This document shows, piece after piece, positions 19,846 through 28,704 of a stretch of DNA of 55,808 nucleotides. The translations under genes were made by a program, and so were the position numbers. Below the pieces are notes generated by a model. The model did not search any database. It was not told the origin of the DNA and worked only from the letters and a program-made list of their open reading frames with translations. Each line of letters begins with the position of its first letter. The first letter of the stretch is position 1. Source of the stretch: Chitinophagaceae bacterium (GTDB taxonomy: Bacteria > Bacteroidota > Bacteroidia > Cytophagales > Cytophagaceae); contig JAQBNS010000089.1 of the NCBI GenBank assembly GCA_028288405.1, positions 1 through 55,808 of the forward strand. Direction: 5' to 3'.

Positions 19846-22776
19846 ATGAGATTTTCATTCTTTGTCTTTCTTTTTCTCCTGTTTTCCGTTGGATTGCAAG
19901 CGCAAACATCGAATGCATTAGGTATTTATACCATTAAGAATTACTCGGCAAAAATGTATGAAATGCATCCTCGCAATTTCTACATCATGCAGGATCAAAG
20001 GGGAATCATGCATTTCGGCAATGAATACGGCATCATGGAATACGACGGCAATTACTGGCAAAGTACACACCTGACCAATGGTACCAGCGGTTATGCCATG
20101 GCTCAGGATAAAGAAGGAAAATTATACATTGGCTGCGACAACGAATTGGGCTACCTGAGTTACGATTCGTCCGGCACGAGCAGGTATCAATCGCTGTACG
20201 ATAAAATCCCGGCAAAGGAAAAAACACCTGAAAGTTTCTGGGAAGTCATTGCAGAAGACCATACCATTTTCTTTTTTTCTGCTTCCAAAATATTTGTTTA
20301 CCGCAACGGACAATTTCACAGCATTTCTCCCGTGTCTCCCAAAGGCCGTTTTACTTATGCTAAAAAAATAGCCGGTACGCTTTATGTGCAAGAGCAGGGA
20401 ACAGGTTTGCTAAGCTTAAAAAACGACAAGCTCGCCTTAGTCCATGGCGGACAACTCTTGAAAGACGCAGACATTAAAGCCCTTCTTCCACAGGGCAACA
20501 ACAGTTTGCTTGTCGTTGAACACAACAAAATCAATTTGTTTGATGGTAACAGTATCAAAACATTTCCCGGAAATATTTCTTCCCTCCTCTCCTCTCACGC
20601 CATCAGTCATTGCATTGAACTGGCAGATCAAAACCTGTTGATTGCTACGCGGGACAATGGATTCTACATTGTCAACGCACAGGGGGATGTACTCAAAAAC
20701 ATCAACATCCAAAATGGATTACAAAGCAATGATATTCATTATGCTTACCTCGACAGCTATGGCGATCTTTGGCTGGCATTGGACAATGGCATTGCCTATT
20801 TAGAAATCAATAGCCCTTTTTCATTCATCGGTTATTCCTCAGGCGTGCCGGGTATGGGTTACTCTTCGGTGCTGTTTGAAAATAAATTATACTTAGGTAC
20901 TTCCCAGGGATTATTTTATACAGACTGGAATAACCGATTTGTAAAAAGCACGTTCAAACCTGTCAAAGGAATTGAAGGACAAATTTGGAACTTGTCCATT
21001 GCCAACAACACTTTAATGTGCTGTCAGACCAGTCTATTGTATCAGATTAAGGGAGATCAGGCCACCAGGATTCCAGGCGTTTACAGCGATGATGACAACT
21101 GGAAATTTTTAGCGTTAACTTCAAAACCAGGCTATGCACTTAAAGGAACATATACCGGTTTTGAATTGTATCAATTTCAAAATAACACCTGGAAATACCT
21201 TCGTACCTTGGGAGGATTTAATGAATCTTGTCGTGTTTTTGTAGAGGATAATAATGGTACGATCTGGGTATGCCACGGAAACAAAGGCATCTATCGCATT
21301 CAAATTTCCGATGATTTACAACACATCACTTCAGCAGAAAACTACAATGCCTCCAATGGATTTGCTCCTGATTTTTTTCTGGATGTTTCTATGGTAAACC
21401 ATCACGTCGTTTTTGCATCGCAGAAAGGTGTCTACCGCCTTGATGCATCAGAGAAAAAAATGGTTAAAGACCAGGAGCTGGAAGGTATATTCGGAAAAGA
21501 CCGTTACATCAACAAAATAACACAATACGAAGACGGCAACATTTGGCTCTTTCCGGAAAGTGATTTATACCTGTATAGAAAAGTATCGGATAAAGAATAC
21601 AAAACGGAACATAACATTTTACACAAACTCAGCGGTAGCCTGGTGGGCAGTTATGAATTCGTTATGCCCCTTGGACAAGGCCTATCCATCATTGGTTCAC
21701 AGGAAGGTTTTGTATTATTTAATACCAACTATAAAAGTAAAAAGACCGCACCCTTTCATGTACTCGTAAGACAAGTAGAAGCCAACTTTCAAAACGACAG
21801 TTTGTTGTTTGGCGGCAACTTTACGCAAATCAATGGTGCCTCCACGCTGGTACAACAAAATGTAAGTGAATGGGATTATAATTTAAATTCCTTACGCATC
21901 AGTTTTTCTGCTTTGTTTTATGAAGGCGCAGAAAAAATCATTTACCAATATGCGCTAACACCGTCGGGTTCAACAACAAAAAACTGGTCAGGCTGGACCA
22001 ACAATACTCAAATTGTTCTATCCAATTTGTCGGAAGGTGAATATTCTTTTTATGTAAGAGCAAGAAATATTTACGGCGTTACCGGTGAAGAAAGCATTTA
22101 TACTTTCCGTATACTTCCTCCCTGGTATAGATCCGTTTTTGCCTACCTCTTGTATGCCTTGACAATAGCCGGGTTGCTGGTTCTTGTAGGAAAATATATT
22201 TTATACCGTTTCAAAAGACAAAAAGAATACCTGGAAAAACAAAAAAATGCAGCCCTTGCACTCATGGAGCAGGAACATGTTACTGAAATTTTAAGAAAGG
22301 AAAAAGAATTGATCGCGGTACGCAATCAGCAGCTGGAAGAAAATGTCATCCAAAAAAATAATGAGTTAGCATCCATGGCAACGATGCTCAATCAAAAAAC
22401 GGAATTCCTCGTTTACCTGAAAGAAAAATTCAAAGATGTCGATAACGAGACGGTGCAGGTCAATCCTAAGTTATTTAAAGAGGTCGTCAAAACCATTGAT
22501 CAGCATTTTGATTTTGACGATAACTGGTCAAACTTCCAGGTACATTTTGATCACGTACACCACAATTTTTTACAACGACTCAGAGAAAAACACCCTAAGC
22601 TGGATCAAAGCTGGTTGTTGCTTTGCGCTTATATCCGGATGAATAAATCCAATAAAGAAATAGCCGCCCATATGAATATTTCAGTAGCAGCCGTTGAAAA
22701 AAGAAGGTATAGACTAAAGGAAAAACTGGATATTGATAGCGACAATAAGCTGGTCGACTATATATTGAATTTTTAA
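19846..22776 (+). CDS. Membrane-spanning propeller/YYY sensor with LuxR-type HTH
   Basis: A 976-residue protein. A signal peptide ends at LQAQ (about 22). Residues 25-660 carry two-component-regulator propeller repeats (for example GLQSNDIHYAYLDSYGDLWL). A YYY domain (about 680-755, WSGWTNNTQIVLSNLSEGEY) precedes one membrane helix (763-788) and a cytoplasmic coiled coil (790-860). The C-terminus (about 905-976) is a LuxR-type helix-turn-helix (NKEIAAHMNISVAAVEKRRY). There is no histidine kinase or receiver domain, so signal and DNA binding are in one chain. Hybrid two-component relatives sense glycan fragments; by analogy this may sense breakdown products and act on nearby enzyme genes, such as the GH8 gene downstream. 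Targets are inferred. Confidence 0.92.
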   Translation: MRFSFFVFLFLLFSVGLQAQTSNALGIYTIKNYSAKMYEMHPRNFYIMQDQRGIMHFGNEYGIMEYDGNYWQSTHLTNGTSGYAMAQDKEGKLYIGCDNELGYLSYDSSGTSRYQSLYDKIPAKEKTPESFWEVIAEDHTIFFFSASKIFVYRNGQFHSISPVSPKGRFTYAKKIAGTLYVQEQGTGLLSLKNDKLALVHGGQLLKDADIKALLPQGNNSLLVVEHNKINLFDGNSIKTFPGNISSLLSSHAISHCIELADQNLLIATRDNGFYIVNAQGDVLKNINIQNGLQSNDIHYAYLDSYGDLWLALDNGIAYLEINSPFSFIGYSSGVPGMGYSSVLFENKLYLGTSQGLFYTDWNNRFVKSTFKPVKGIEGQIWNLSIANNTLMCCQTSLLYQIKGDQATRIPGVYSDDDNWKFLALTSKPGYALKGTYTGFELYQFQNNTWKYLRTLGGFNESCRVFVEDNNGTIWVCHGNKGIYRIQISDDLQHITSAENYNASNGFAPDFFLDVSMVNHHVVFASQKGVYRLDASEKKMVKDQELEGIFGKDRYINKITQYEDGNIWLFPESDLYLYRKVSDKEYKTEHNILHKLSGSLVGSYEFVMPLGQGLSIIGSQEGFVLFNTNYKSKKTAPFHVLVRQVEANFQNDSLLFGGNFTQINGASTLVQQNVSEWDYNLNSLRISFSALFYEGAEKIIYQYALTPSGSTTKNWSGWTNNTQIVLSNLSEGEYSFYVRARNIYGVTGEESIYTFRILPPWYRSVFAYLLYALTIAGLLVLVGKYILYRFKRQKEYLEKQKNAALALMEQEHVTEILRKEKELIAVRNQQLEENVIQKNNELASMATMLNQKTEFLVYLKEKFKDVDNETVQVNPKLFKEVVKTIDQHFDFDDNWSNFQVHFDHVHHNFLQRLREKHPKLDQSWLLLCAYIRMNKSNKEIAAHMNISVAAVEKRRYRLKEKLDIDSDNKLVDYILNF

Positions 22777-22867
22777 ATAGCACTGGTTTTAGTTTAAATT
22801 TGGTATTGTAGTTTATAAAAAATAAGTGTTTTAATAATCTTTGCAATAAGCAGAATCTTTTTATTCA

Positions 22868-22989
22868 GGGCGTTCCCTTCGGGCCGGGCTTTCGCCACTC
22901 GCTTCCCGACTTATAATACCAGATTAAAATCCATTCTTCTTGTCGGGAGAGCTCAGATCCCGAGACTTCGGGAGCTCAATCCCTAACGC
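22868..22989 (+). repeat. Structured intergenic repeat or RNA-like element
   Basis: A GC-rich 122-base island in an AT-rich gap. Outer pairing GCGTT (22870-22874) with AACGC (22985-22989); CCC-TTC-GGG hairpin at 22875-22883; TCCCGAC (22904-22910) with GTCGGGA (22942-22948); GAGCTC (22949-22954) with GAGCTC (22972-22977) enclosing CCGA/TCGG. The GGGCGTT start and ATCCCTAACGC end resemble dispersed repeats common between genes in Bacteroidota; the class name is not certain. Strand is arbitrary. Confidence 0.55.
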
Positions 22990-23278
22990 AAATTTCCGAA
23001 GCCCTTTTTACTAATCTTCTCAATTTACACGGAAACCACATTTTTAAACATTTGTCCTTATTATGTCCATGTACGGACTAAGGCATTGTCCTTCATTTGT
23101 CTCCCTACAATTGTTCACTACGCAGCTGGCTGTTTGTATTATTGTTGAAGCCAATTCAGCAGCTCATCTGTTTCCAGCAGATGCTGAAAAAAGCCAACGG
23201 CAGGAAACTTTGTTTCTTTCAACCAGCAACATTATTCGCCTTCCGTTTTTTAAATCATTTTAAACTAAAACAAACATT
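22990..23278. other. Upstream region of the GH8 gene, nothing further recognised
   Basis: After the structured repeat, 289 bases lead to the GH8 start. Two overlapping short frames begin near 23063 and 23097, but neither has a signal peptide, motif or biased composition. A CATCTG/CAGATG inverted repeat near 23166-23184 is too short to call. Confidence 0.4.
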
Positions 23279-26200
23279 ATGATGAAAAAAGGACAAATTA
23301 TATTTGCCATCGCCTTCCTGGCTTTAGCAAATACCATTGCCGTTTTTGCACAAAACAAACCCTTTCCACAGCAACTGACTTATGCCGGTTGCATCAAGCC
23401 GAATGTAACACAGGCTACATTAAATTCGGATGTATTGAACTACTACAATTACTGGAAAGGTAAATACTTGAAACAATCGACTGCCAATTCAAGTCACTAT
23501 TACATTGCAGCCGGAAGCACCGGAGGAAGCAGCAGTGCAGTCACACAATCCGAAGCTCATGGATACGGAATGGTGATCACCGCCTTGATGGCAGGAGCAG
23601 ATGCGAATGCCAAAACCTATTACGATGGTTTATATGGCATGTACGATACGCACAGAAGTGCCAATAATAATAACCTGATGCAATGGCAGGTGTTCGCAGA
23701 CGAACACAATGCCAGACTGGGTTCAGCAACTGACGGTGACATGGACATCGCCTATTCACTCTTGCTTGCGCATTACCAATGGGGATCAACTGGTACTATC
23801 AATTATTTAGCCGCTGCGCAAAAAATGATAACAAATGGTTTGAAAGCCAGTTATGTCTACAGCACACTGCGCCTGGGATTGGCGGATGATGCTACAAGTG
23901 ACCATTTGAGTTCAAGACCTTCTGACTGGATGTTTGATCACATGAGAGCTTTCAAGGCACATACCAACGATGTGATTTGGGATCAATTGGCAGCCAACTT
24001 ATACACTGTGTATGAAAGAATCTATACCAATTATTCTCAAAACACCGGTTTGATTTCCGACTTCATCATGTATGATCCGGCACAACCAGCGCCTCCGGGA
24101 CAACCTCAGGCCGATGAAGGAAGTACAACAGGTGATTATTCTTATAACGCTTGCCGTGTGCCTTTGCGTCTTGTCATGGACTTCGCACATTATGGTACAA
24201 CAAACCCTAAGCCTTATTTAAGTAAAATGGTTTCTTGGGCAAGAAGCAAAACAGGAGAAAATCCTACAAAGTTTGCTGCAGGATATAAATTGAACGGAAC
24301 AGCTTTATCCGGTAGTGATTATGAATCCGGATGTTTCATCTCTCCCATGATTGCCGCTTCTGTCATTGATGCCAGCAATCAAAAATGGTTAAACGATGGT
24401 TGGGCTTATATGAAAGGATCTAAAGACGATTATTACGAAGATACCTATAATGCTTTGTGTATGTTGTTTGTTTCCGGTAACTGGTGGATACCTGGTGGTT
24501 CAGCACCTGTGAACCAATTGCCAACAGTAAGCATCACATCACCTGCTAACAACGCATCATTCAATGCGCCGGCAAGCATTACCATCAATGCGAATGCTGC
24601 AGATGCAGACGGTACAGTCAGTAAAGTGGATTTCTATAACGGTACTACGTTATTAGGAACTGACAACTCTTCGCCCTACAGCTACAGCTGGACAGGTGTA
24701 GCAGCAGGAACTTACAACATCACAGCCAAAGCAACAGACAATTCAAATGCTACTACCACTTCTGCTGTGGTGACTGTGACTGTAACAACCGTGACAGTGC
24801 CAAACCAGGCACCGACAGTAAGTATCACTTCGCCTGCTAACGGTGCTTCATTCACAGCTCCTGCAAGCATTACCATCAATGCGAATGCTACAGATGCAGA
24901 CGGTACAGTCAGTAAAGTGGATTTCTATAACGGTACTACGTTATTAGGAACTGACAACTCTTCGCCCTACAGCTTCAGCTGGACAAACGTCGCTGCAGGT
25001 TCTTATACCATCACGGCTAAAGCAACAGATAATCTTAACGCAACAACTACTTCCTCTTCTGTAACCGTTACAGTGAATCCGGTGGTAGTGACACAATCTC
25101 CTTATGGTGGAACTCCTCAAACGATACCGGGAGTCATCGAAGCGGAAAAATATGACTTGGGCGGACAAGGTATTGCCTATAATGAAACAACTACTGCAAA
25201 CCAGGGAGGTTCATTCAGAACTACAGAAGCTGTAGACGTGGAGCCTTTCGGAACGGGTTACGATGTAGGTTACATTGTAACGAATGAGTGGATCGAATAT
25301 ACCGTAAACGTTACTGCCGGTACGTATAAGATTGATGCCAATGTAGCAGCTATTGCAGCGGGTAAAACATTCCGTTTGGAATTGGATGGTACAACCATCG
25401 CTACCTTCACTGTTCCTAATACAGGTGCGTGGGCAACCTTCCAACTTTCTACTGTGAACAATGTAGTATTAACGGAAGGACAAAAAGTATTGAGGTTGTT
25501 TGCAACAAGCACTGATTTTAACGTCGACAAAATTACATTTACTGCTGTCAGCAGCAATCCAAATGTAGCGCCTACAGTTAGCATCACATCTCCCGTAAGC
25601 GGTGCTTCATTCAATGCTCCTGCAAACATCACGATCAACGCGAATGCAGCAGACGCAGATGGCACAGTAAGTAAAGTGGATTTCTATAACGGCACTACGT
25701 TATTAGGAACCGACAACTCTTCTCCATACAGCTACAATTGGACTAACGTTGCTTCGGGAACATACAGCATCTCAACAAAAGCAACGGACAACTCTGGTGC
25801 AATAACAACCTCTTCTATAGTGAGCATTATTGTCACTACGATTACAGTGCCTAACCAAGCTCCAACAGTTAGTCTGACTTCTCCATCTAACGGTTCTTCA
25901 GTCAATGCACCTGCAACGATTGCCATTGCAGCCACTGCATCTGACGCAGATGGAACAATAAGTAAAGTGGATTTCTACAATGGTACCACACTTTTGTATT
26001 CTGATAATTCTTCTCCATTCAGTTACAATTGGAGCAATGTCGCTGCAGGAACATACAGCATCTCAGCAAAAGCTACAGATAACAGCGGTGCAACGACTAC
26101 ATCCTCTGCAGTAAGCATTACGGTAAATACAGTAGTGACTAACGTTTGTTCTTCTATCGCACAGTATGTAGAGAATAATGGATACATAGCAGGAAGTAAA

Positions 26201-26626
26201 GTGAAAAATGTAAACAACCAATACCAATGTAAACCTTTCCCCTATTCAGGTTGGTGCAACGGTGCGGCTTGGGCTTACGCTCCCGGAACTGGCGCATATT
26301 GGTCTGATGCCTGGACATTGGTAGGTTCATGCGGATCTGCAAGAACAGCAGACGATGCAACGGTAAATGAAAAAACAGTATTCAACTCTCCAAACCCTTT
26401 TATCTCTCAAACAACGATTGAAGTAGAAGTGGGTGAAGCAGGTGAAGCTTCTGTAAAAGTATACGATCAAACAGGTCAGTTGGTACAAACACTATCAGAA
26501 GGCTACCTGATTGCCGGTACGCATCAATTTACATTTGACGCTTCCTCATTGAAAGCAGGTTTGTACATTGTGAAGTACACTACAAACGGCGGAGTGACAA
26601 GTAGAAAAATAATGAAAACGGAATAA
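23279..26626 (+). CDS. GH8 endoglucanase-like enzyme, T9SS-secreted, multidomain
   Basis: A 1115-residue secreted enzyme; the second ATG (23282) is an equally good start. The signal peptide ends at VFAQ (about 25). The GH8 barrel (nt 23345-24490) shows the acid Glu in TQSEAHGYGM (E92) and the family signature DGDMDIA (D152, D154, D156). GH8 enzymes are inverting endo-hydrolases of cellulose, xylan, lichenan or chitosan; a glucan is the most likely substrate given the GH5 partner. Downstream: Ig-like 24511-24795 and 24802-25090, CBM6 25093-25560, Ig-like 25563-25850 and 25852-26140, four-Cys module 26147-26332, type A sorting domain from about 26370. Two Ig segments are almost identical in DNA. 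It has its own terminator. Confidence 0.94.
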   Translation: MMKKGQIIFAIAFLALANTIAVFAQNKPFPQQLTYAGCIKPNVTQATLNSDVLNYYNYWKGKYLKQSTANSSHYYIAAGSTGGSSSAVTQSEAHGYGMVITALMAGADANAKTYYDGLYGMYDTHRSANNNNLMQWQVFADEHNARLGSATDGDMDIAYSLLLAHYQWGSTGTINYLAAAQKMITNGLKASYVYSTLRLGLADDATSDHLSSRPSDWMFDHMRAFKAHTNDVIWDQLAANLYTVYERIYTNYSQNTGLISDFIMYDPAQPAPPGQPQADEGSTTGDYSYNACRVPLRLVMDFAHYGTTNPKPYLSKMVSWARSKTGENPTKFAAGYKLNGTALSGSDYESGCFISPMIAASVIDASNQKWLNDGWAYMKGSKDDYYEDTYNALCMLFVSGNWWIPGGSAPVNQLPTVSITSPANNASFNAPASITINANAADADGTVSKVDFYNGTTLLGTDNSSPYSYSWTGVAAGTYNITAKATDNSNATTTSAVVTVTVTTVTVPNQAPTVSITSPANGASFTAPASITINANATDADGTVSKVDFYNGTTLLGTDNSSPYSFSWTNVAAGSYTITAKATDNLNATTTSSSVTVTVNPVVVTQSPYGGTPQTIPGVIEAEKYDLGGQGIAYNETTTANQGGSFRTTEAVDVEPFGTGYDVGYIVTNEWIEYTVNVTAGTYKIDANVAAIAAGKTFRLELDGTTIATFTVPNTGAWATFQLSTVNNVVLTEGQKVLRLFATSTDFNVDKITFTAVSSNPNVAPTVSITSPVSGASFNAPANITINANAADADGTVSKVDFYNGTTLLGTDNSSPYSYNWTNVASGTYSISTKATDNSGAITTSSIVSIIVTTITVPNQAPTVSLTSPSNGSSVNAPATIAIAATASDADGTISKVDFYNGTTLLYSDNSSPFSYNWSNVAAGTYSISAKATDNSGATTTSSAVSITVNTVVTNVCSSIAQYVENNGYIAGSKVKNVNNQYQCKPFPYSGWCNGAAWAYAPGTGAYWSDAWTLVGSCGSARTADDATVNEKTVFNSPNPFISQTTIEVEVGEAGEASVKVYDQTGQLVQTLSEGYLIAGTHQFTFDASSLKAGLYIVKYTTNGGVTSRKIMKTE
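24572..24683 (+). repeat. Near-identical Ig-module DNA repeat, copy 1
   Basis: These 112 bases recur 291 bases downstream with a single mismatch (G at 24599 against A at 24890). They encode the core of the Ig-like module, including the DFYNGTTLLGTDNSSPYS segment. Confidence 0.9.
24863..24974 (+). repeat. Near-identical Ig-module DNA repeat, copy 2
   Basis: Partner of 24572-24683; 83 consecutive bases (24892-24974) are identical to 24601-24683. The flanks of each module have drifted, which points to recent local exchange rather than duplication of a whole module. Confidence 0.9.
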
Positions 26627-26643
26627 AAATACGAGAAAAAAAC

Positions 26644-26679
26644 AAAAGGGTACAAGATAATTTCTTGTACCCTTTTTTT
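26644..26679 (+). terminator. Rho-independent terminator of the GH8 gene
   Basis: A 13-bp perfect stem AAAGGGTACAAGA/TCTTGTACCCTTT with a TAATT loop followed by a T run. Confidence 0.93.
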
Positions 26680-26864
26680 ATGGTGATTTTCTAACTGCAT
26701 AGAGATTCCAGGCTTTAATACCTCATGTTGTTATCGTCTACAAAAATTAAAAACGGTTATTCGGCATTAATTTGACACTATAATAACAGTTTCCTATATA
26801 TCATGACGGTGCACACTTTTCTTTAAAGGAAATAGTCTACTTTTAGACCAAACCCCTATTTGAC

Positions 26865-27131
26865 ATGAGATATTTTTACAGAGGCAGCAATCCGGAAGAA
26901 GGACTAAAACATGAACAATACTTTGATGACGAACTCGATGCAAAATACTTTGCCAGTGACAATCTATCAACGTATACTAAATATGAAGTGATCGATACAG
27001 AAAACGAAGAAACTGTTGATTCAGATATAATCGCAGCCGAAGAAGAAGACGCCAATAATGACATGATGTTTCCTGATGAAGATAGTAAGGAAGGGTTTGA
27101 TGCAGATGAGCTCTTTGATGATCAGGAGTAA
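26865..27131 (+). CDS. Small, very acidic protein of unknown function
   Basis: An 88-residue protein with no signal peptide. The first half (MRYFYRGSNPEEGL) looks folded; the second half is almost entirely Asp and Glu, with an estimated pI below 4. The ATG is clear and the frame is well separated from its neighbours. It ends 43 bases before the stop of the convergent GT9 gene. No family recognised; it is probably cytoplasmic. Confidence 0.65.
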   Translation: MRYFYRGSNPEEGLKHEQYFDDELDAKYFASDNLSTYTKYEVIDTENEETVDSDIIAAEEEDANNDMMFPDEDSKEGFDADELFDDQE

Positions 27132-27174
27132 TATAAAATGCCCCCGGTGGCCCATTGATTTTCATACAACTCTT

Positions 27175-28362
27175 TTATTCAACAGTCACCTGTTGTTTTT
27201 CCCTCAATAGTTCTTCTACCGCACCAATGACCACTTGCGGTGTGATCGCGTTGATGTCAGGATTATAATCCAAAGATAAAAACGTATTCGTTTCTTCCTT
27301 ATCCTTTACCAGCAGATTCACATCCGGAGGACATATAAATTTACCTTTGTTGTAAACTTCTTTTGGATAAGGTGCAAAGCGACCATAATTCTCACCCATG
27401 AAAACGCAAACAGCTTCTTTGTCCAAGACTGCAGCCATGTGGATAGAAGCAGAATCATTGGTTAACAATAATTCTGATTGCTTGATCAAATTGGCCAAAT
27501 CAAGCAATGATGTTTTTCCTGTGAGATCAATGATTTGTTTTTGAAACTGTTCTTCCACTCCGGAGAGGATAGCATCTGCATGCCTATTGTCTTTCTTACT
27601 ACCTGCCAATACAACAGTATAGTTATACTGTTTGATCAGGTAATTCGCGACTTGCACAAAATTTGACGGATGCCATCTTTTCAAATGCGCACTGGACCCA
27701 GGGAAGAAAACGACATACCGTTTTTCCGGAACGCTTTGGTAAGTATAAGAATCGGAAGACAACGGTCTCCATTGAAACTTCTCAATAGACGTTTCTAAAA
27801 AGACTTCAAACATTTCTTTGTAACGGTAAATTTCAAACAAGTCCGGATGACGAGTATGAATCAATACATTAAAAGGTTCAATGCCTTTCAAGGCTTCCAA
27901 AGAAGACGGAGAAAATTTAATTTTTTCTCTTGCTTTTATTTTAGATATGAAAAACAATTCTGTATAAGGATCTCCTGAATAGACGGGATAAAAAAGCGTA
28001 TTAAATCCTCTGGACAAAATGCTTTTGATGGTACGGGATCTGTAGCCGAGGTCTTTGAATAATTTATCAAAAGAAACCCAAATCATTTCATCGTAATATT
28101 CAGCATCCAATGTTTCTGCCAGGTTCTTCCAGGTAATATTACCGATGAGTATTATTTTATAGTTTTTGTATTTTTCACTTTGTTTGATGTAGGGCAAAAA
28201 ATTTCTAAATAAAATATAGTCCCCAATGAAATCATTCTTTACAATCACCAAGGTATTGTCAGCAATGGCTACACTTTTATTCAACCTCCAATCCGTAAGG
28301 TTATAGACCCACTGACTAATGGTTTGCTTGACTTTCTTACGTAGCTTTTTGAATGGTGACAT
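27175..28362 (-). CDS. GT9-family glycosyltransferase (heptosyltransferase-like)
   Basis: A 395-residue protein with the two-lobed GT-B layout of GT9. The N-terminal lobe starts LVIVKNDFIGDYILFRNFL, in place of the usual R-x-x-x-x-GD motif. The C-terminal lobe has FFPGSSAHLKRWHP, the conserved LLTNDSASIHMAAVL segment that binds the ADP-sugar, and the FMGENYGRF loop. GT9 enzymes add heptose or related sugars to the LPS core or surface glycans at the inner membrane. It is a single gene here, so its acceptor cannot be deduced. Confidence 0.88.
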   Translation of the reverse strand: MSPFKKLRKKVKQTISQWVYNLTDWRLNKSVAIADNTLVIVKNDFIGDYILFRNFLPYIKQSEKYKNYKIILIGNITWKNLAETLDAEYYDEMIWVSFDKLFKDLGYRSRTIKSILSRGFNTLFYPVYSGDPYTELFFISKIKAREKIKFSPSSLEALKGIEPFNVLIHTRHPDLFEIYRYKEMFEVFLETSIEKFQWRPLSSDSYTYQSVPEKRYVVFFPGSSAHLKRWHPSNFVQVANYLIKQYNYTVVLAGSKKDNRHADAILSGVEEQFQKQIIDLTGKTSLLDLANLIKQSELLLTNDSASIHMAAVLDKEAVCVFMGENYGRFAPYPKEVYNKGKFICPPDVNLLVKDKEETNTFLSLDYNPDINAITPQVVIGAVEELLREKQQVTVE

Positions 28363-28610
28363 CTACCCTCTTTTTTCAGGTCTTTCTGACAGTCCTTAGA
28401 CGGATAAGCACATTTTATATTTTAAGGCTCTACCCGATTTTTTTACTGGCACCGTTGTTGTTTATGACTTTATAAGCCATTTATCCTATACTCAACAAAA
28501 CATTGATTTACTGATATAAGAAGAAATACCTTAAAAACGTTCATTTCTATGCCAATATCATAGATTTATAGCAATTTTTAAGGCGAATTGGCCTAAAAAA
28601 CGAATAATTT

Positions 28611-28660
28611 ATGAAAAAAGACCTGACTCCTGAATGGTAATATGCCCGTCTTTTTTTTTA
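28611..28660 (+). other. Nine-codon reading frame overlapping a weak hairpin
   Basis: An ATG at 28611 opens MKKDLTPEW before TAA at 28640. AAAAAAGAC (28614-28622) can pair with GTCTTTTTT (28648-28656), leaving a 25-base loop, and a T tract follows. It could be the 3' end of a small RNA or a leader, or chance. The rest of the gap 28363-28704 shows nothing else. Confidence 0.2.
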
Positions 28661-28691
28661 AAATCGGAATCTTTTTATCAACACAAACCGT

Positions 28692-28699
28692 TATATTTG
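28692..28699 (+). promoter_or_regulatory. Exact Bacteroidota -7 box
   Basis: TATATTTG matches TAnnTTTG exactly and ends five bases before the ATG at 28705. Transcription would then begin at or near the start codon, giving a leaderless or very short-leader mRNA. No clear -33 TTTG is seen at the expected spacing (TTTTT instead). Confidence 0.5.
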
Positions 28700-28704
28700 T
28701 AATA

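Noticed and set aside
1-26700. Classical polysaccharide utilisation locus
   Set aside because: No SusC or SusD homologue is present; enzymes are T9SS-exported and mostly monocistronic.
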